This document shows, in pieces, positions 12,380 through 24,155 of a stretch of 64,000 nucleotides of DNA. The notes below the pieces were generated by a model. It did not search any database. It saw only the letters and a program-made list of their open reading frames with translations, and was not told the DNA's origin. The position numbers were made by a program, and so were the translations under genes. The DNA comes from Lojkania enalia (taxonomy: Eukaryota > Ascomycota > Dothideomycetes > Pleosporales), in contig ML986614.1 in assembly GCA_010094045.1 (NCBI GenBank), forward strand, positions 147,336 to 211,335. The letters run 5' to 3'. Numbering within the stretch: position 1 is the stretch's first letter; each line of letters opens with the position of its first letter.

Positions 12380-13487
12380 TGCGCAGCCCGGTCCATCTCT
12401 ATGGTATGGGGTTGGAGTACTGGGCGTTCAGATAGGTAACAGGAATTAACATGATGAGACAGACGCAAAGAAATGAAGGTATAGATGCTAGCTCCATAGG
12501 CATTTAGCAGTCAAGTAAATGTAGTCCATAACATTCACTCTTCCTCCACTTCGGAGACCCGCGAATACATGATTGAACCAGAGCTCGCACGTGGTTTAAG
12601 CTTCTGTGGCGTCTTGGCGGCGACGGATGTGGCAACCGAACTGTTGTTCGCCCAAAACACTATTCGACGCTTCAATCGATCATGAACACTCCAATTGGTA
12701 TATCTAGGCCTCGTAGTAGCCATGCATCAGCAACAACAGAATATCCACCATATTCGGCAAACGTTGCCCGGCAAGAGGATCCCAAAGTGGCGGTTTGTGT
12801 TCCTGCATGTGCATACCCACCTGCCGGATGGGCTTTAGCGATGCGCTCAATAAATCGCTGATGAGCAGTTATCAAAGCGATAACAAGCTTACCAAGGATA
12901 TGCCATGATGTCTTGATCCAAGAAAATTGCGGGACCCGGCACGTCGTACAAGTGAGGGGAAAGATATTGCAATAATGGGTCGGTTTATACAAGTTACCGG
13001 CTCAATGCATAGAGCGATCCAGCGTCACCGGCGTCCCTATATGTTGATCCTTACCAAAATAACGGTTACGAGATTTCCTCCCACATACTGGCTTAAACCC
13101 TATCATGTCCGGGTACCTGGTCAGCGCCCCTTCTTACTCGTGCTCGCCACCATCCCGCGACCCGGACGTAACGTCATAGTACGAGGAAAACGGCTGTCAA
13201 ACTGCTTATTTTAGGCGCAGTACCTTACTAGACTTAGGCCGAAGGACACTTTAACCGGACTCGGAAGGTAGCTCTTATCAGGTCAGTAGGTATGGTACAG
13301 CTACCCCGGAATATTTTTAAGAGCTCATCCCCGCAGGATGAACTTTTTGTCTCTTCTTCCCCTCACCTTCCACCTTCCAATTGCTACTGTACCTAAAAGT
13401 AGCGAGGGATAGAGTAAGGCTTTATAATATTGTCTTTGTGATCTACGATTAATCGTGACTCGAGTGCCATTGGAACCGTAGCACGCC
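12380..13487. other. intergenic between AHA1 and the carboxypeptidase
   Basis: No supportable gene is seen. A 62-codon frame on the minus strand (12535-12723) and overlapping frames at 12672-13214 have no recognisable features. The last 200 bp serve as the promoter side of the carboxypeptidase gene. Confidence 0.5.
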
Positions 13488-15488
13488 ATGAGGTGGAGTT
13501 CAAAGGAATCCGCAATAGCCCTGCTAGCTACAGGCGTCTCATCCCAATTCGTGCCCGCCCCTACTGATTTGATTAGCAAGGAAGGATACGCCGGCATCAA
13601 TGTACGCTACAAGCAGGTCCCGGCAGGAATCTGTGAAATGGACCCAAGTGTGAAGAGCTTCTCAGGCTATGCGGATGTGGATGAGGACCAGCATATCTTT
13701 TGGTAAGCGCTGCGTTTTCTATGACTGCAATTGCCATCTTCGGGATTCACTCTTATTATCCAAATGTAGAGTTAATGTGCATAGGTGGTTCTTCGAGGCT
13801 CGAAATCAAGACCCCACCAAAGCACCCTTGACGGTGTGGATTAACGGAGGCCCCGGGTCAAGCTCAATGATTGGCCTCTTCCAGGAGTTAGGACCCTGCG
13901 GCGTTGACATCAATGGCAAGCCGTACAACAACCCTTATTCGTGGACAAATGCAAGCAATATGGTGAGGCTATGTAGCATGCATTTATTTGAAGAATTTTT
14001 GCTCATGCGTATTTAGCTCTTCATTGACGAGCCTACAACCGTTGGGTTCTCATACTCTATTCCCATTCCCGGATACAAGGACGACAACGGCTTCATAAGA
14101 CAGTTACCAGATAATACCTGTCCAGACTATGCCGAAACCTACGGGACTTGTGGGACGTATTCGAAACCGAACCATACCTTGACGGCAAATAGTACAGAAG
14201 GAGCGGCGCCGAACATGTGGAAAACCTTGCAAGGGTTTATGGGCGCATTCCCCCAGTACTCCGGAAATGGGTTCAGCTTCACGACGGAAAGCTATGGAGG
14301 ACATTATGCTCCCGTGTTCAACGGTAAGTTAAGCTACATTTTGCTGCCGGATAGTGGGGCTTACGCTAGGACTACAGAGTACATACTTGAACAGAACGCC
14401 AAGGATATCCCGGGCGCCCATAAAATCCAACTCGAGAACGTCCTTATCGGAAACGGCTGGTTCGATCCGCTCGTTCAGTACCAAGCCTACTACAACTTTT
14501 CGGTCTATCCTGGAAACACATACGACTACGATCCCTACAATGCATCTGTCAAGGCGGAATGGTACAACAATCTCTATGGAGAGGGTAACTGCGTGGATCA
14601 GACAAAGCATTGTTATGCGACGGGGCAAAACTCAATTTGCTCTCGAGCGGACGACTTTTGCTTCTATAACGTCGAATATATGTACGATAAGTATTCCGGA
14701 CGAGACGAGTACGACATGCGGTTCTTGACACCCGATCCCTTTCCTTACGCGTACTATGTCGACTATTTGAATACGGCAGAAGTGCAGGCGGCGATTGGGG
14801 CTTATCAGAATTATTCGGAGTCATCTTCTACGGTTAGCAGCGCCTTCGGGAACACGGGAGATGATGACCGCGAGTCAGGAACGATTGAGGCTTGCAAAAA
14901 GCTTCTTGCGGCTGGAGTGCAGGTCATGTTGTACTACGGCGACGCGTAGGTGTCTAAAGATGGACTGCGAATTACAAACTGACTATGTCGCGCAGTGACT
15001 ACAACTGCAACTGGTTCGGTGGCCTGGTTGTCGCAGACGAGATTGCCGCCCCCGGCTACGACAGTGCTGGGTTCGTCAACATATCCACCTCGGATGGCAT
15101 TGTGCATGGTCAAGTCCGTCAAAGCGGGCTCTTCTCGTTCCTGCGCATCTATGAATCCGGCCACGAAGTGCCATTCTACCAGCCGCTCGCGTCGTTGGAA
15201 ATCTTCGAGCGGGCGTTGGCGCAGGTAGATATCGCTACCGGCAAGCAGAAGCTGTGCGAGGACTGGACATATAAGACGGTTGGTACGCCTACCAGCACGT
15301 ACCGAGAAGGAAACGCTACCGTGCAGTTCGAGGTCACGCCGAGTAATGCTACTTACAATACTATGCTCAATGGCCCGGATCCGGATCCGACGTGGGCTGC
15401 AGCTCCTCCAGAGAAGAGGGCGAGGCTATCGAAGAGGAGGGCACTTGGGAGGCCGCGAATGTCAAGGGGTGGGAAGAGGCATGCATGA
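13488..15488 (+). CDS. secreted serine carboxypeptidase (S10 family)
   Basis: This is probably an extracellular or vacuolar carboxypeptidase that removes C-terminal residues from peptides. Five exons (13488-13702, 13785-13962, 14017-14323, 14378-14945, 14996-15488) with introns of 82, 54, 54 and 50 nt give 586 residues. The N-terminus has a short hydrophobic signal peptide (through about residue 20, ending near VSSQ). Family landmarks are in order: [10 protein letters not shown] (oxyanion region), [14 protein letters not shown], then the nucleophile motif TESYGG with Ser223, then GDADYNCNW with the catalytic aspartate, then [11 protein letters not shown] with the catalytic histidine. The usual Gly before Glu in the nucleophile motif is Thr here, which occurs in some fungal S10 enzymes. 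Several N-glycosylation sites are present. The C-terminus is a basic tail ([14 protein letters not shown]), which is unusual for this family and might be cleaved. Confidence 0.95.
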
Positions 15489-16440
15489 GGATGGAATGGC
15501 GGTAGATGACTAAAATATAATATCTTCGATACTGGCTTTTACCGCCTCCTACAACAACCCGACGACTGTTTGAATATTGGATAGCTCTCAACTTAAGACC
15601 TACATGTCGGCGCAGAAGTGGTGGTGGTGGTGGTGGTGGTGGTGGTTGTGATGTTGCAGTGGTTAGTAAGCGGGTGACTGGCATGGCTGTGTGGCGTACG
15701 GATGAGACGTCACTGGTTTCCCATAGGACGATGCTCTTATGCCTATGGAATCGTGGCGGACACATGGAAGCAACGTAGCATCATGCTAGAAGTCGTAATA
15801 GATAAAGCAAGTAGTCCGAGCGACTCGATGGAGGAGGCGTGATTGATAGAGCTCGAGCAGGAGGAGGTGCTCGATAGCGAATAGTAAGTACAAGAGTAAA
15901 TGGCCAGGAGCTGTTGTTGAGCAAGCCGAGGCCGGGCGAATCCCTGCGCGTCGTCGCCTCGATCCCCAAACAGGCAAGGCCGCATCATCGCGAATCCGAG
16001 CCAGCCCAGCCAGCCGCTACCCACCATTTCACCTCTCCAGCTCCCGCGACAACCCTTCCTCTTATTTTTTTTTTTTTATTTTTTTTTTGGGTTGCGCCCA
16101 TCTCTTGTACGTCATTGCTGCTGCAGTACCCTGTCTGACTGCATTCCCGCAAATCATTATCATTGCGCGCACCCGCTGCTCCTCGTTCGCGCGCTAGCCC
16201 TCCCGACCCAGTGCGACGCCTAGACGCCGCGACGAGATTATTTCCCCATCGCGGTCACGATAATCCACCAACGAACTCCCCATCCACGCCCGCGGCTCCT
16301 GTGATGGTCTCTGCCAGTTTATGGCCTCGCTGAGAGGCTCCAGTTCATATTTCCTGCCACCACCATTGGGCGGCGAGCCTCCATTCCGCCCACAAACAAG
16401 ACCGCTGCGGTGACAGCTTCGAGGTGCGCCCTCGGCCAGC
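15489..16440. other. intergenic with TGG microsatellite and poly-T
   Basis: A perfect (TGG)n microsatellite lies at about 15618-15645. A poly-T block with one interruption lies at about 16064-16088. The part from 15.9 to 16.44 kb is GC-richer and is probably the promoter and 5' untranslated leader of the following gene. Confidence 0.6.
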
Positions 16441-19400
16441 ATGGCGCCCTCCAACATGTTCTCGTACCTGCGGCCAGGCCATGGCAGGCGAAGCAACACC
16501 AATCTGGCCTCCTCGGAGCTCTCCAGCCCCTCCGCCCCGCCCAAATCGTCGCCCTCGATCCACCCACCCGAGTACTTCTCTCCGCGCTTTGGCGACCCTG
16601 CCAGTCAAGCCTCTGGCTCCCCCGTCTCGCCATACCCGCCTCAACTCCCGCCGATTCCGCGCGTCGCCTCCAAAGCGGACCGATCAAGCATGAACTTTGC
16701 CGTGAGCAGTCCTCGTCCCGCGTTGGGCCAGCAGTCTGGCTATGCTGCCGAAAACAACTACGACATAGACGGCCGAGAAGCGCTCTCCCCTTCTTCGCAA
16801 ATGCAACACCGAGGCCAGCTGTCCCCGGCGTTCGACGACAGGCGCCCCTCGACGAGGTCAACAGCATCTAGCCAGCCTACTGGGCTGCGAGTCCCCGGGC
16901 AGAGCCTAGCGCACGTGGCCGAGCAACCTGCTCAGTCGCAATCGCAGTGGCAGTCGCAGCCACCGCCGGCGCCCTCTCCCTCGCTTTTCTCGGCATCAAC
17001 CCTGTCAGTAAACTACTCGATCAACTCAAAGTCGCAGACGACACTCGTCGGTGGATTGGGTGACAAGCCATCAGGCGCGTCGAAAACAACCCCGGCCACG
17101 GCTCCCTCACATAAGTCGGGAAAGTCACGGCTGAACCTGCGCAACCCCATGTCTCTTCTAATGCGCCGAAGGTCGGGACAGCCATTGGAGCATCTTTCCG
17201 AGGAGGCCTTGGTCAGTCACCGGTCGCCGTCAATCGTTCCGCCCATGCCAGATAACTATGATCCCAGCATCCGCGGGCGCATAGTCCACGACTTCAGCGC
17301 CCCGCGACAGAAGAGGAACTTTTCGCACAGCAATGCATACGGAAGTGATCAAGGGGGGTCTACACCCGGGGAAACAGACCGATATAGTCCACCGAAGATA
17401 GAGCGGGGGCATACCCCGGTTTTCCGTGAACACTTTGACGATGACACCAGCTACGAGGCATCCCAAGCCGCTATCCGAGCCGAGCAGCTAGCCAATAAAG
17501 ACTTCTTAGCCAGAAACTCAATGGCACCACCCCCACCTCCCGGACGATCACCTCCACCTCCACCTCCACCTCCCCCTCCACCAAAGGACTCGCCTCCGAT
17601 TCCACCTCAGCCATCCATACCACCACCCCCGCCTCCCGGCGTCATCCTTACCTCTGCCCCTGCTCCTCCACCCGCATCCTCAGCTCTATCTCCTGTACAG
17701 GAACAATTGAGTCCTACCGACTACTCTTCAGAAGAGATACCAAAGAAAAGGAAGTCTACCAAGACCCCGCCATCATCAAGATCGAGAGCAGCCTCCGCCA
17801 CAGATCCATCATTTGTACCTGCTGGGCTCCCTGCACACCTCACTAGCAGATCATCAAGATTTAGCTTCCAGATTGCAGGCAATGACTCGGCACAGGAGAA
17901 ATTGCTCGAAGAGAGACATAAGCAGAAGGAGGCAGAAAAGGCGTCTAAACAAGTCCGCATGTCGACCAATACTCTCGAGGACGAGTATGACGAGTATGGT
18001 ATGGATGATTTTGACATGGACGGCGGGTATGAGGAAGAGATTCCAATGATTGGCGATGACGATGGCTTCGGGGGCCCTTCAATGTCTCCTGGAATGGGTA
18101 CTTTTGACTTCTCATCCTTGTCGCTTTCTACGAACAACCTCATGAGTCCTATTAGTATGAGTGGTGACCTACAGACTCCTCGAGATGCGAATGGCAACCC
18201 CATTGGATTTGCCGTATCGGAAGACATGCTTAAAGTTCATTTACCTCCGCCCGCTAGACACGTCAGCGGCTCAGAAGCACCCCTTAGCGACCCTCGGGGA
18301 CTCGGCCTGATGGGCGTGCACAACGGATCGGGTTTTCCATCAAGCTTCACGCCCGTCGATAGTCCTGAAGATGCCGCTCCGGCTGTAATAGAGAAACCTA
18401 ATCCCAAGAGCATCGATCTTGGCGATGATCTGTACTTCGACGATGGTATGATTGACGAGCAGGAAGAAATTGACGTAGTGGAATTTGATGAGGACGTGTT
18501 TGATGATCCTACTCACCCATTCTTTGACAGGAAGATGAAGCCGCCGCCGACCGAAGAGCTTCTAAGCGCCCTCTCATCCCACCCGCCGGAAATACCGTCA
18601 GAAACAGGCTACGAGGCTGATGACGATAGACTCGCAAGGCAGTTGAACAAGATTGAGCCATCTCTGGCACATAAAACGTCAACAGCGCAGGAACGGCCAG
18701 TACTAGACCTCAGCAATCTAAACGCTTACCACAGTGCCCTCGCCGACGCTGCGAACCGTGCCGAGGCGGAAGGGCGTTTCACGCGCCAGCCAAGTGTTGA
18801 CCAGAGCAACTCTGATGTGGATGAGTCGTCCTCTCTCAGCAACTCTCGACCCAGTCTTATCCCTGATGACGGACGTTTCAGTCAAGAAACGACATTCCCA
18901 CCCGACGACGATGGCTTCGGCATGGGCTCTAGCTTCGTTGACGACTATGATTACAGCGACTATGACTCTGCGCTGGAAGATGACCCAATGATTGCCGCGG
19001 CGAATGCGGAGGCGCTAGCCAATGATTACGACGGATTCTACGGGCAAGAGTTCGGCTTCTACGCTGCGGCTCAGGGCGAAGCTTCGAGTGCGTATGGTGG
19101 CTTCTTCGGGCCGTCTGGGCTCGGTCGGAGTATTAGTGGCCGCAATGCCGTGCGTGAACCCAACCTCACCCCAATTACGGAACGCAGCGAGTATAGTACG
19201 AGGAATTCGTTTATCAGCCTGAATCACTTTAGAGATAGCCAACAGCCGCTGCAGAGCCCGGGTCTTGCTCAATTGGCCAGGATTAGTCCGTACGGTTGGC
19301 GTGACGATGACCCAGACATGAGTCTGGATTCGCTGATAAAGCTGCGAAAGGGCGCTTTTGGAGGTAGCTCGGTCAGCCTAAGTTCTGGCGGCAGCCCGAG

Positions 19401-20073
19401 GAACTCCAGTCCTATGGGAGCACAATTTATGCCGCGTTCAGGAAGCCCGGCAACCCATCGGCTGAATGAGGAGATATTGGACAGCGACAACTTTGTGCCA
19501 GTGGAGGATCCATTCGACGACCAGGACGACGAAGCGCTTGATGCAGTGAATGCGGTCCCTGAAGACTACGATGATAATGACGAAGGGGAGGCGGAAAGCT
19601 CTAGGCCGGATAGCCCGACCTTAACGGCGAGTGATTATTACGCCATGTCCAGTCCGATGCCCGGCCAAAATGATGTTCCACCCATGCCACCGATTCAGAA
19701 CTTCCCTCTTAGCTCACCTCCTCAGCCGTTGACCCTTGCCACAAATTTCAATGTCCCTGCACCGCCGAAGTCCATTGATACAACTCTCTCCTCGCCCGTT
19801 CATCTCCCGGCGTCGGGCTCTACAGTTCCGCATACCCACAGATCGTCTCTCGGTCTCATATCTCCCGTTTCAACGACCAGCCCCGTCACTCCCGGAGGCG
19901 GAAATTGGAAAGGCGGGCATAGTAGGAAGGGCAGTGCAGCCGATAGCGTGACCTATGTCAAAGAGCACGACGAGATGGGCCATGATAGGTGGGTACTAGA
20001 ACGACGGCGCACCGCGGAGAGTGGCGAATTGGAACTCATTGATCGGAGTGTGGTTGAAGGGGGAAGGATCTGA
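16441..20073 (+). CDS. large proline- and serine-rich conserved fungal protein of unknown function
   Basis: This is a single open exon of 1210 residues with no enzymatic domain that I recognise. The N-terminal third is serine- and proline-rich and disordered. Around residues 220-240 is a short basic block (RNPMSLLMRRRSG). A tract of eleven consecutive prolines follows near residues 368-378 (about 17542-17583), then a second proline block, which suggests binding to profilin, SH3 or WW partners. The centre and C-terminal half are rich in Asp and Glu with repeated D-D-G-F-G and D-D-Y-like acidic patches. The last 60 residues, ending with RWVLERRRTAESGELELIDR and an E-G-G-R-I end, form an ordered-looking conserved tail that I believe recurs in other Pezizomycotina proteins. 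A role in polarity or the cytoskeleton would only be inferred from the polyproline tracts. The start was set at the first ATG of the frame. Confidence 0.85.
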   Translation: MAPSNMFSYLRPGHGRRSNTNLASSELSSPSAPPKSSPSIHPPEYFSPRFGDPASQASGSPVSPYPPQLPPIPRVASKADRSSMNFAVSSPRPALGQQSGYAAENNYDIDGREALSPSSQMQHRGQLSPAFDDRRPSTRSTASSQPTGLRVPGQSLAHVAEQPAQSQSQWQSQPPPAPSPSLFSASTLSVNYSINSKSQTTLVGGLGDKPSGASKTTPATAPSHKSGKSRLNLRNPMSLLMRRRSGQPLEHLSEEALVSHRSPSIVPPMPDNYDPSIRGRIVHDFSAPRQKRNFSHSNAYGSDQGGSTPGETDRYSPPKIERGHTPVFREHFDDDTSYEASQAAIRAEQLANKDFLARNSMAPPPPPGRSPPPPPPPPPPPKDSPPIPPQPSIPPPPPPGVILTSAPAPPPASSALSPVQEQLSPTDYSSEEIPKKRKSTKTPPSSRSRAASATDPSFVPAGLPAHLTSRSSRFSFQIAGNDSAQEKLLEERHKQKEAEKASKQVRMSTNTLEDEYDEYGMDDFDMDGGYEEEIPMIGDDDGFGGPSMSPGMGTFDFSSLSLSTNNLMSPISMSGDLQTPRDANGNPIGFAVSEDMLKVHLPPPARHVSGSEAPLSDPRGLGLMGVHNGSGFPSSFTPVDSPEDAAPAVIEKPNPKSIDLGDDLYFDDGMIDEQEEIDVVEFDEDVFDDPTHPFFDRKMKPPPTEELLSALSSHPPEIPSETGYEADDDRLARQLNKIEPSLAHKTSTAQERPVLDLSNLNAYHSALADAANRAEAEGRFTRQPSVDQSNSDVDESSSLSNSRPSLIPDDGRFSQETTFPPDDDGFGMGSSFVDDYDYSDYDSALEDDPMIAAANAEALANDYDGFYGQEFGFYAAAQGEASSAYGGFFGPSGLGRSISGRNAVREPNLTPITERSEYSTRNSFISLNHFRDSQQPLQSPGLAQLARISPYGWRDDDPDMSLDSLIKLRKGAFGGSSVSLSSGGSPRNSSPMGAQFMPRSGSPATHRLNEEILDSDNFVPVEDPFDDQDDEALDAVNAVPEDYDDNDEGEAESSRPDSPTLTASDYYAMSSPMPGQNDVPPMPPIQNFPLSSPPQPLTLATNFNVPAPPKSIDTTLSSPVHLPASGSTVPHTHRSSLGLISPVSTTSPVTPGGGNWKGGHSRKGSAADSVTYVKEHDEMGHDRWVLERRRTAESGELELIDRSVVEGGRI

Positions 20074-20667
20074 TGCTCTTTTCATGCATGAGCTATGAAA
20101 GATGGCTTGTTGATGCAGCGAGGCGCTTCGGTGAGACTTTTTGTTGTTGTTTCCTCAATGCATGGCGTGGCGTTTTTTTTTTCTTTTTTTTTTTTTTGGT
20201 TGGATTGGGTTTCTAGCGAATGGGGCTGAGTGGTTGGGATTTGGATTCGGAATTAGAGTTATCGAAGGAACATGGATTAGGAATTAGGAATTAGGAATTA
20301 GAGTGCATTGAGATCAGGCATCTAAATGGCATTTGCATCTATATCAAATTTTCCTGAACAGTTATTATACTTATATACCTTTTTCATGCTGTTTTGATTC
20401 ATTCTTGGCTCACTTTCAATGCTAATTCCAGGCGTTCCGTTCAGACAAGAAGTTCCGAAGGTATATGTATATATGATCACCAATGCCAAAGAGCGCACAT
20501 AGCATGGGACGGGGTATTTTGGGATTAAAAGAACTTGTAGAAATAACGATATGACGGCGAGGAAAGTGCTGAGTTGTCAACCTAGCACATATATTAAAGC
20601 CTTAGACGTACTTGGCTACCCTCATTTTCAGATTCCATGCTCTCTTTCTCACACTGCGTCATGTTAT
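20074..20667. other. 3' region with poly-T and a 7-bp tandem repeat
   Basis: No gene is seen. A poly-T tract with one C lies at about 20173-20198. A tandem repeat of GAATTAG (three full units preceded by a variant) lies at about 20274-20301. The interval separates the convergent 1210-residue gene and the decayed membrane-protein gene. Confidence 0.6.
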
Positions 20668-22488
20668 CTAACGATCCTCGACCGACCATTGCCATTTCTC
20701 GCCTTCAATTACTTCAACCAGTCCGTCAACACTCATATCTGGCGTATCAAGAGACTGGAGCTTGACCACCAAAGCATTTCCGGTCTCTAGCGGGCTAAGG
20801 GAAACTGCCCTCCCCAAGGCCCAGAATCCCCACAAAAGAGAGGTATACAAGAATAGAGCGCCAAGCATCACCGTGAATACCACCCAAAAAGGGAAATATT
20901 CCGATTTATAAATTAGCGTCAGGGTGACTTTAATCCCCGTCATTAACTAGCTAGCATCGCTTTCTGCAAGTAGTTTGTCGGTTACATTAGAAGCCAAAGA
21001 TAAAAGGGGATGGGAGCTCGACTACGTACCATGTCCCGACTAGTAGCTCATCAGGAAACATGACGCTGCGGAGATTCCACAGTATTCCCTCGGTCGGATC
21101 GGGCCATTGGAAACCACACGGTACATTGACATTAGACCGGCCTTCATAGTCGCTGTATTCCTGAACTAGCGTCCCGTTCCCTACCTCTTTGGCGTATACG
21201 TCACTGTCGAGATCATGGAAGAGTGTGGTATTGGACTCGAGGCACTCTTAGCTGAAGTATTCGAGGCCGGCCGGCGAATCACTTGGGGCATTGAGCTAGT
21301 CACTTCTGGAACTGTTGTTGGAGAGCCATCTAGGCGTGCTACTGGGATCCAGAGCCAATATGTCCTATCGTAGAACTATCAAATGCACAACCTTTGCACT
21401 GTAGATAAAACAGGTGAGGACGACCATTGTGGCATTGCATGTGCTGGAAACATACGTAGAAAACCGAACCATCATCTCCAGCACAGGATTCCCAGCGCCA
21501 ACTATCGCGTGATCAAATGCCACTTCGAATAGCGTTATACCCTTATTTTCCGCAGCCGCGATATTGGCATGTCCGGTCGATAGTGAACACTCTACTACTA
21601 TCCCACCCCCCCGGGCCCGGCAGCTCCCCACGACATTCCCCGGTGCAATTGTGACCCGGCACGGTCAGCGAACGGTTTAGATGCTAGCCCTGCAACACCC
21701 AATCGAAGCCGCCATTGCCAAAGACGCCCGCCGATGCCGTCCAATCCACAGTGCCCGTATATCCACTCGGGATGGCCTCTTCAAAGACCCAAGTGTCCCT
21801 ATACACAGCCATTCAATTCTCGAACACCGTCCTGGTGGAATGCTATAGAGGGGTCCCCCGGCAAGACTCGTCACTCACCCGAAACATACGATAAACATGA
21901 GCTATCTGATCCGCCAGTCGCCACCCCACGCGCGTTTCAAACCGGCGATGCTCCGTAAGTAGCCCCGGTTCCATAGGTAGTGCAGGTCGGCGATCGTAAC
22001 GCCCTTCTGAGCTGCGCGTCACCAAGTGATTTCTGGGCTGTAGGACAATAGCATGGCGTATCAGCTCTTAGATGTGGGGGAGAGAACGGAGAGGAGGACG
22101 GAGGGTTGGTTGGATGGATGTTTGGGGATCCACGTCGATGCGGGCTTGTTGTTGGATTCAAAGGTGACTATGGCGATGCTTGTGGTGCTAGTTAGGGGGG
22201 GGTGAGAGCTAGGAGAATGGCTGCGAATAGGGTCGCGGATGTGGGGTTTCCATAATGCTCGCGGGTTGTGGGTACATGAGTGGCGGATGTTGGGAAATAA
22301 GTGGACCTGGAGGCAGGTTTATTCGACTTATTCTTATCTCCGTTAAAGGTGGTGTTTGGAGCTGGGTTGTCCGTAGGAGGGGAAAGAGGCTCGTTAGTCT
22401 TGCGTTCTTCGCCGATAGACAAGGCTGGAGTCTTATTGTGGGTAGAATCAAGTTCCGAGAAACTCTTTTTTCTTAATTTCTCCATCAT
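20668..22488 (-). pseudogene. decayed multi-spanning fungal membrane protein
   Basis: Reading the minus strand through this interval recovers one ancestral protein in pieces. It starts with a disordered N-terminus at 22488. A frameshift in a C-run near 22192-22200 is followed by a stretch with RAAQKGVTIADLHYLW, then a conserved ectodomain segment (IPSGYTGTVDW, then FGNGGFDWVLQG), a large loop with FQWPDPTEGILWNLRSVMF, and finally a transmembrane segment (FWVVFTVMLGALFLYTSLLW) before the stop at 20668. In-frame stops lie at 22061-22063, 22019-22021, 21902-21904, 21684-21686 and 21248-21250. The second follows a Trp codon where the family pattern suggests a second Trp. A further TGA at 21875-21877 is part of a good GTGAGT donor and may be intronic. 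The parent family is a group of uncharacterised Pezizomycotina membrane proteins. The function was never known and is now lost. Confidence 0.75.
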
Positions 22489-23798
22489 CTAAGCGCACAA
22501 CCGGTTACTTCTGGTCAGACTCTTCGATACTGTGAGAAATGCTGATGAGAGCAAGGAAAAGGTTGAAGATGAGGATATGGCTCTAAAATCGAAGTGGCTA
22601 TACGCTATGTAGGGTATTTTGATAGGAAATAACATATATCATTCTCGGTAGCTCGTTTACGGTATCATTAATACGAGAAATAATACCGTTTTATACACTA
22701 AACTCGAATAAAGAGTGTACCACCATCTAGATCATACAGCGATAGCTGCAACTTAAGTGCGTTCGTGTGCATACGAAGCCACAAGTGGTAATTGATAATG
22801 CATGCGGACCTTCTAGTGGGTATGGATAGTAGATATGCGATTTCCAACGAGTATGAGCATTCTCGGAAATGTAACTCACATTTTTATTTTTGCCAAAGCC
22901 GGCAATCCATTCTAAGCGGAGTATTTCAGTTGAAAGATTGCTCTGGTTAGAAGATCAAAGTCAAATAATGAAAGGCATCGATATGATGCCGACTTCATCT
23001 GTGAGTTTCGGTCTAACTCTCTGCAGGACATGATGTATATTGAGTTAGAAATTACCGGTTAAAAAGTAACGACTCAGCACCTTGCTCCGTACTATTTAAA
23101 CGACAGGTGATGGTTTATTTCTCCTAGTGTGTAATGTACGCAAACGACTGGGATCAAAGCAGTTCGAATAGATCCGAATCGGACACAAGGCAACTCTGAA
23201 GGGCAAGGGTAAAATAAGAGAGTTTTTTATAGGATTAGTAGTCTCTCCCAGTAAGTGACTAAGATCTAGAAAATTAGCCCAGGCAGCAAGAAGGCGGGGC
23301 ATAATCCTTCATGAAGTAGGTCATTTGGTCTTAGGCTCAAGCAATGTGGAAGAAAATTATTACTTTCTCACAAGCTAATTAGCTCTCAAGGTACTCAAGT
23401 AAGCCTCTCCATGTCTATTTGGGTGATTGGTACGTAGGTTTAGTTCATTACCACCCCTATTCAATAGTTTAAAGGAGCAACCAAAGGAATCCACAATCCT
23501 TAATGTAAAGCACTCAGGAATAGAAAATTTTACTCGCTTCTTACCAAAACCGACATAGTACAGCTGCTACGACACACGCAGACACCACACAATCAAACCA
23601 AACAGGTATCATAGCTCACAATTAACCTCCAATATAAAAGCCAACTAAGACTACACAACAGCTGCGCACTAGAATCGCGGCAGTAAGCGCTTACCGTATC
23701 TACTTAATGGCACCAGCCCACCTCAAAAAGAAATGGTATATCCCTGACGCCGTCGTTACCAGCCCTCCATCACTCATCTATATCCATTTCCCCCTCTT
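22489..23798. other. gene-free AT-rich stretch
   Basis: I see no supportable gene, RNA or element on either strand here. The open frames are short and unstructured. Confidence 0.6.
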
Positions 23799-24155
23799 TT
23801 ACAGACTAACCCGCCCCACAACCTCTTCACTAACCTCCTGCCCCTCTACCTCCACCTCCTCCACAATCCCTGCGTCATCCTCATCACTGCTATCCTCCAT
23901 ACCTCCAAATATCCTAGCAAACCTTTCATGGCTCGACTCAACACCGTCATCCAATTCCTTAGCACCCCCAGCTGCAGCTTCGGCCTTCTTTCCGATGAGA
24001 GAGGATCCGATTCTGTCGGAATGGGCTCCTTCCTCGACATTGTCATCGCCTTCTTCTTGCTCCTTAGTAGCTTCGAGCAGGGCTTTTCGTTGGGCCAGTC
24101 TGGCTGCGAATTGTCGCCGTGCGCGGGAGGGAGGGATTTGGAGGGGCGGCGGCAT
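23799..24155 (-). CDS. small acidic hypothetical protein
   Basis: I do not recognise this 118-residue frame. The N-terminus is basic and helical (SRARRQFAARLAQRKALLEA). A Glu- and Asp-rich body follows, including SSHERFARIFGGMEDSSDED and a repeated E-V-E-V-E-G tail. The composition and codon pattern look more gene-like than the overlapping plus-strand frame. Just upstream on the minus strand is a strong branch-point and acceptor-like sequence (TAACTAACTGCAACTACAG), and the frame stays open from it into the ATG. The true gene may therefore have an upstream exon in the 24.2-24.5 kb interval. It lies downstream of the SAP gene on the same strand. Confidence 0.45.
   Translation of the reverse strand: MPPPLQIPPSRARRQFAARLAQRKALLEATKEQEEGDDNVEEGAHSDRIGSSLIGKKAEAAAGGAKELDDGVESSHERFARIFGGMEDSSDEDDAGIVEEVEVEGQEVSEEVVGRVSL

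Noticed and set aside
12535..12992. Small minus-strand frames between AHA1 and the carboxypeptidase
   Set aside because: There are no recognisable motifs and no clear splice structure. A 62-residue gene is possible but not supportable.
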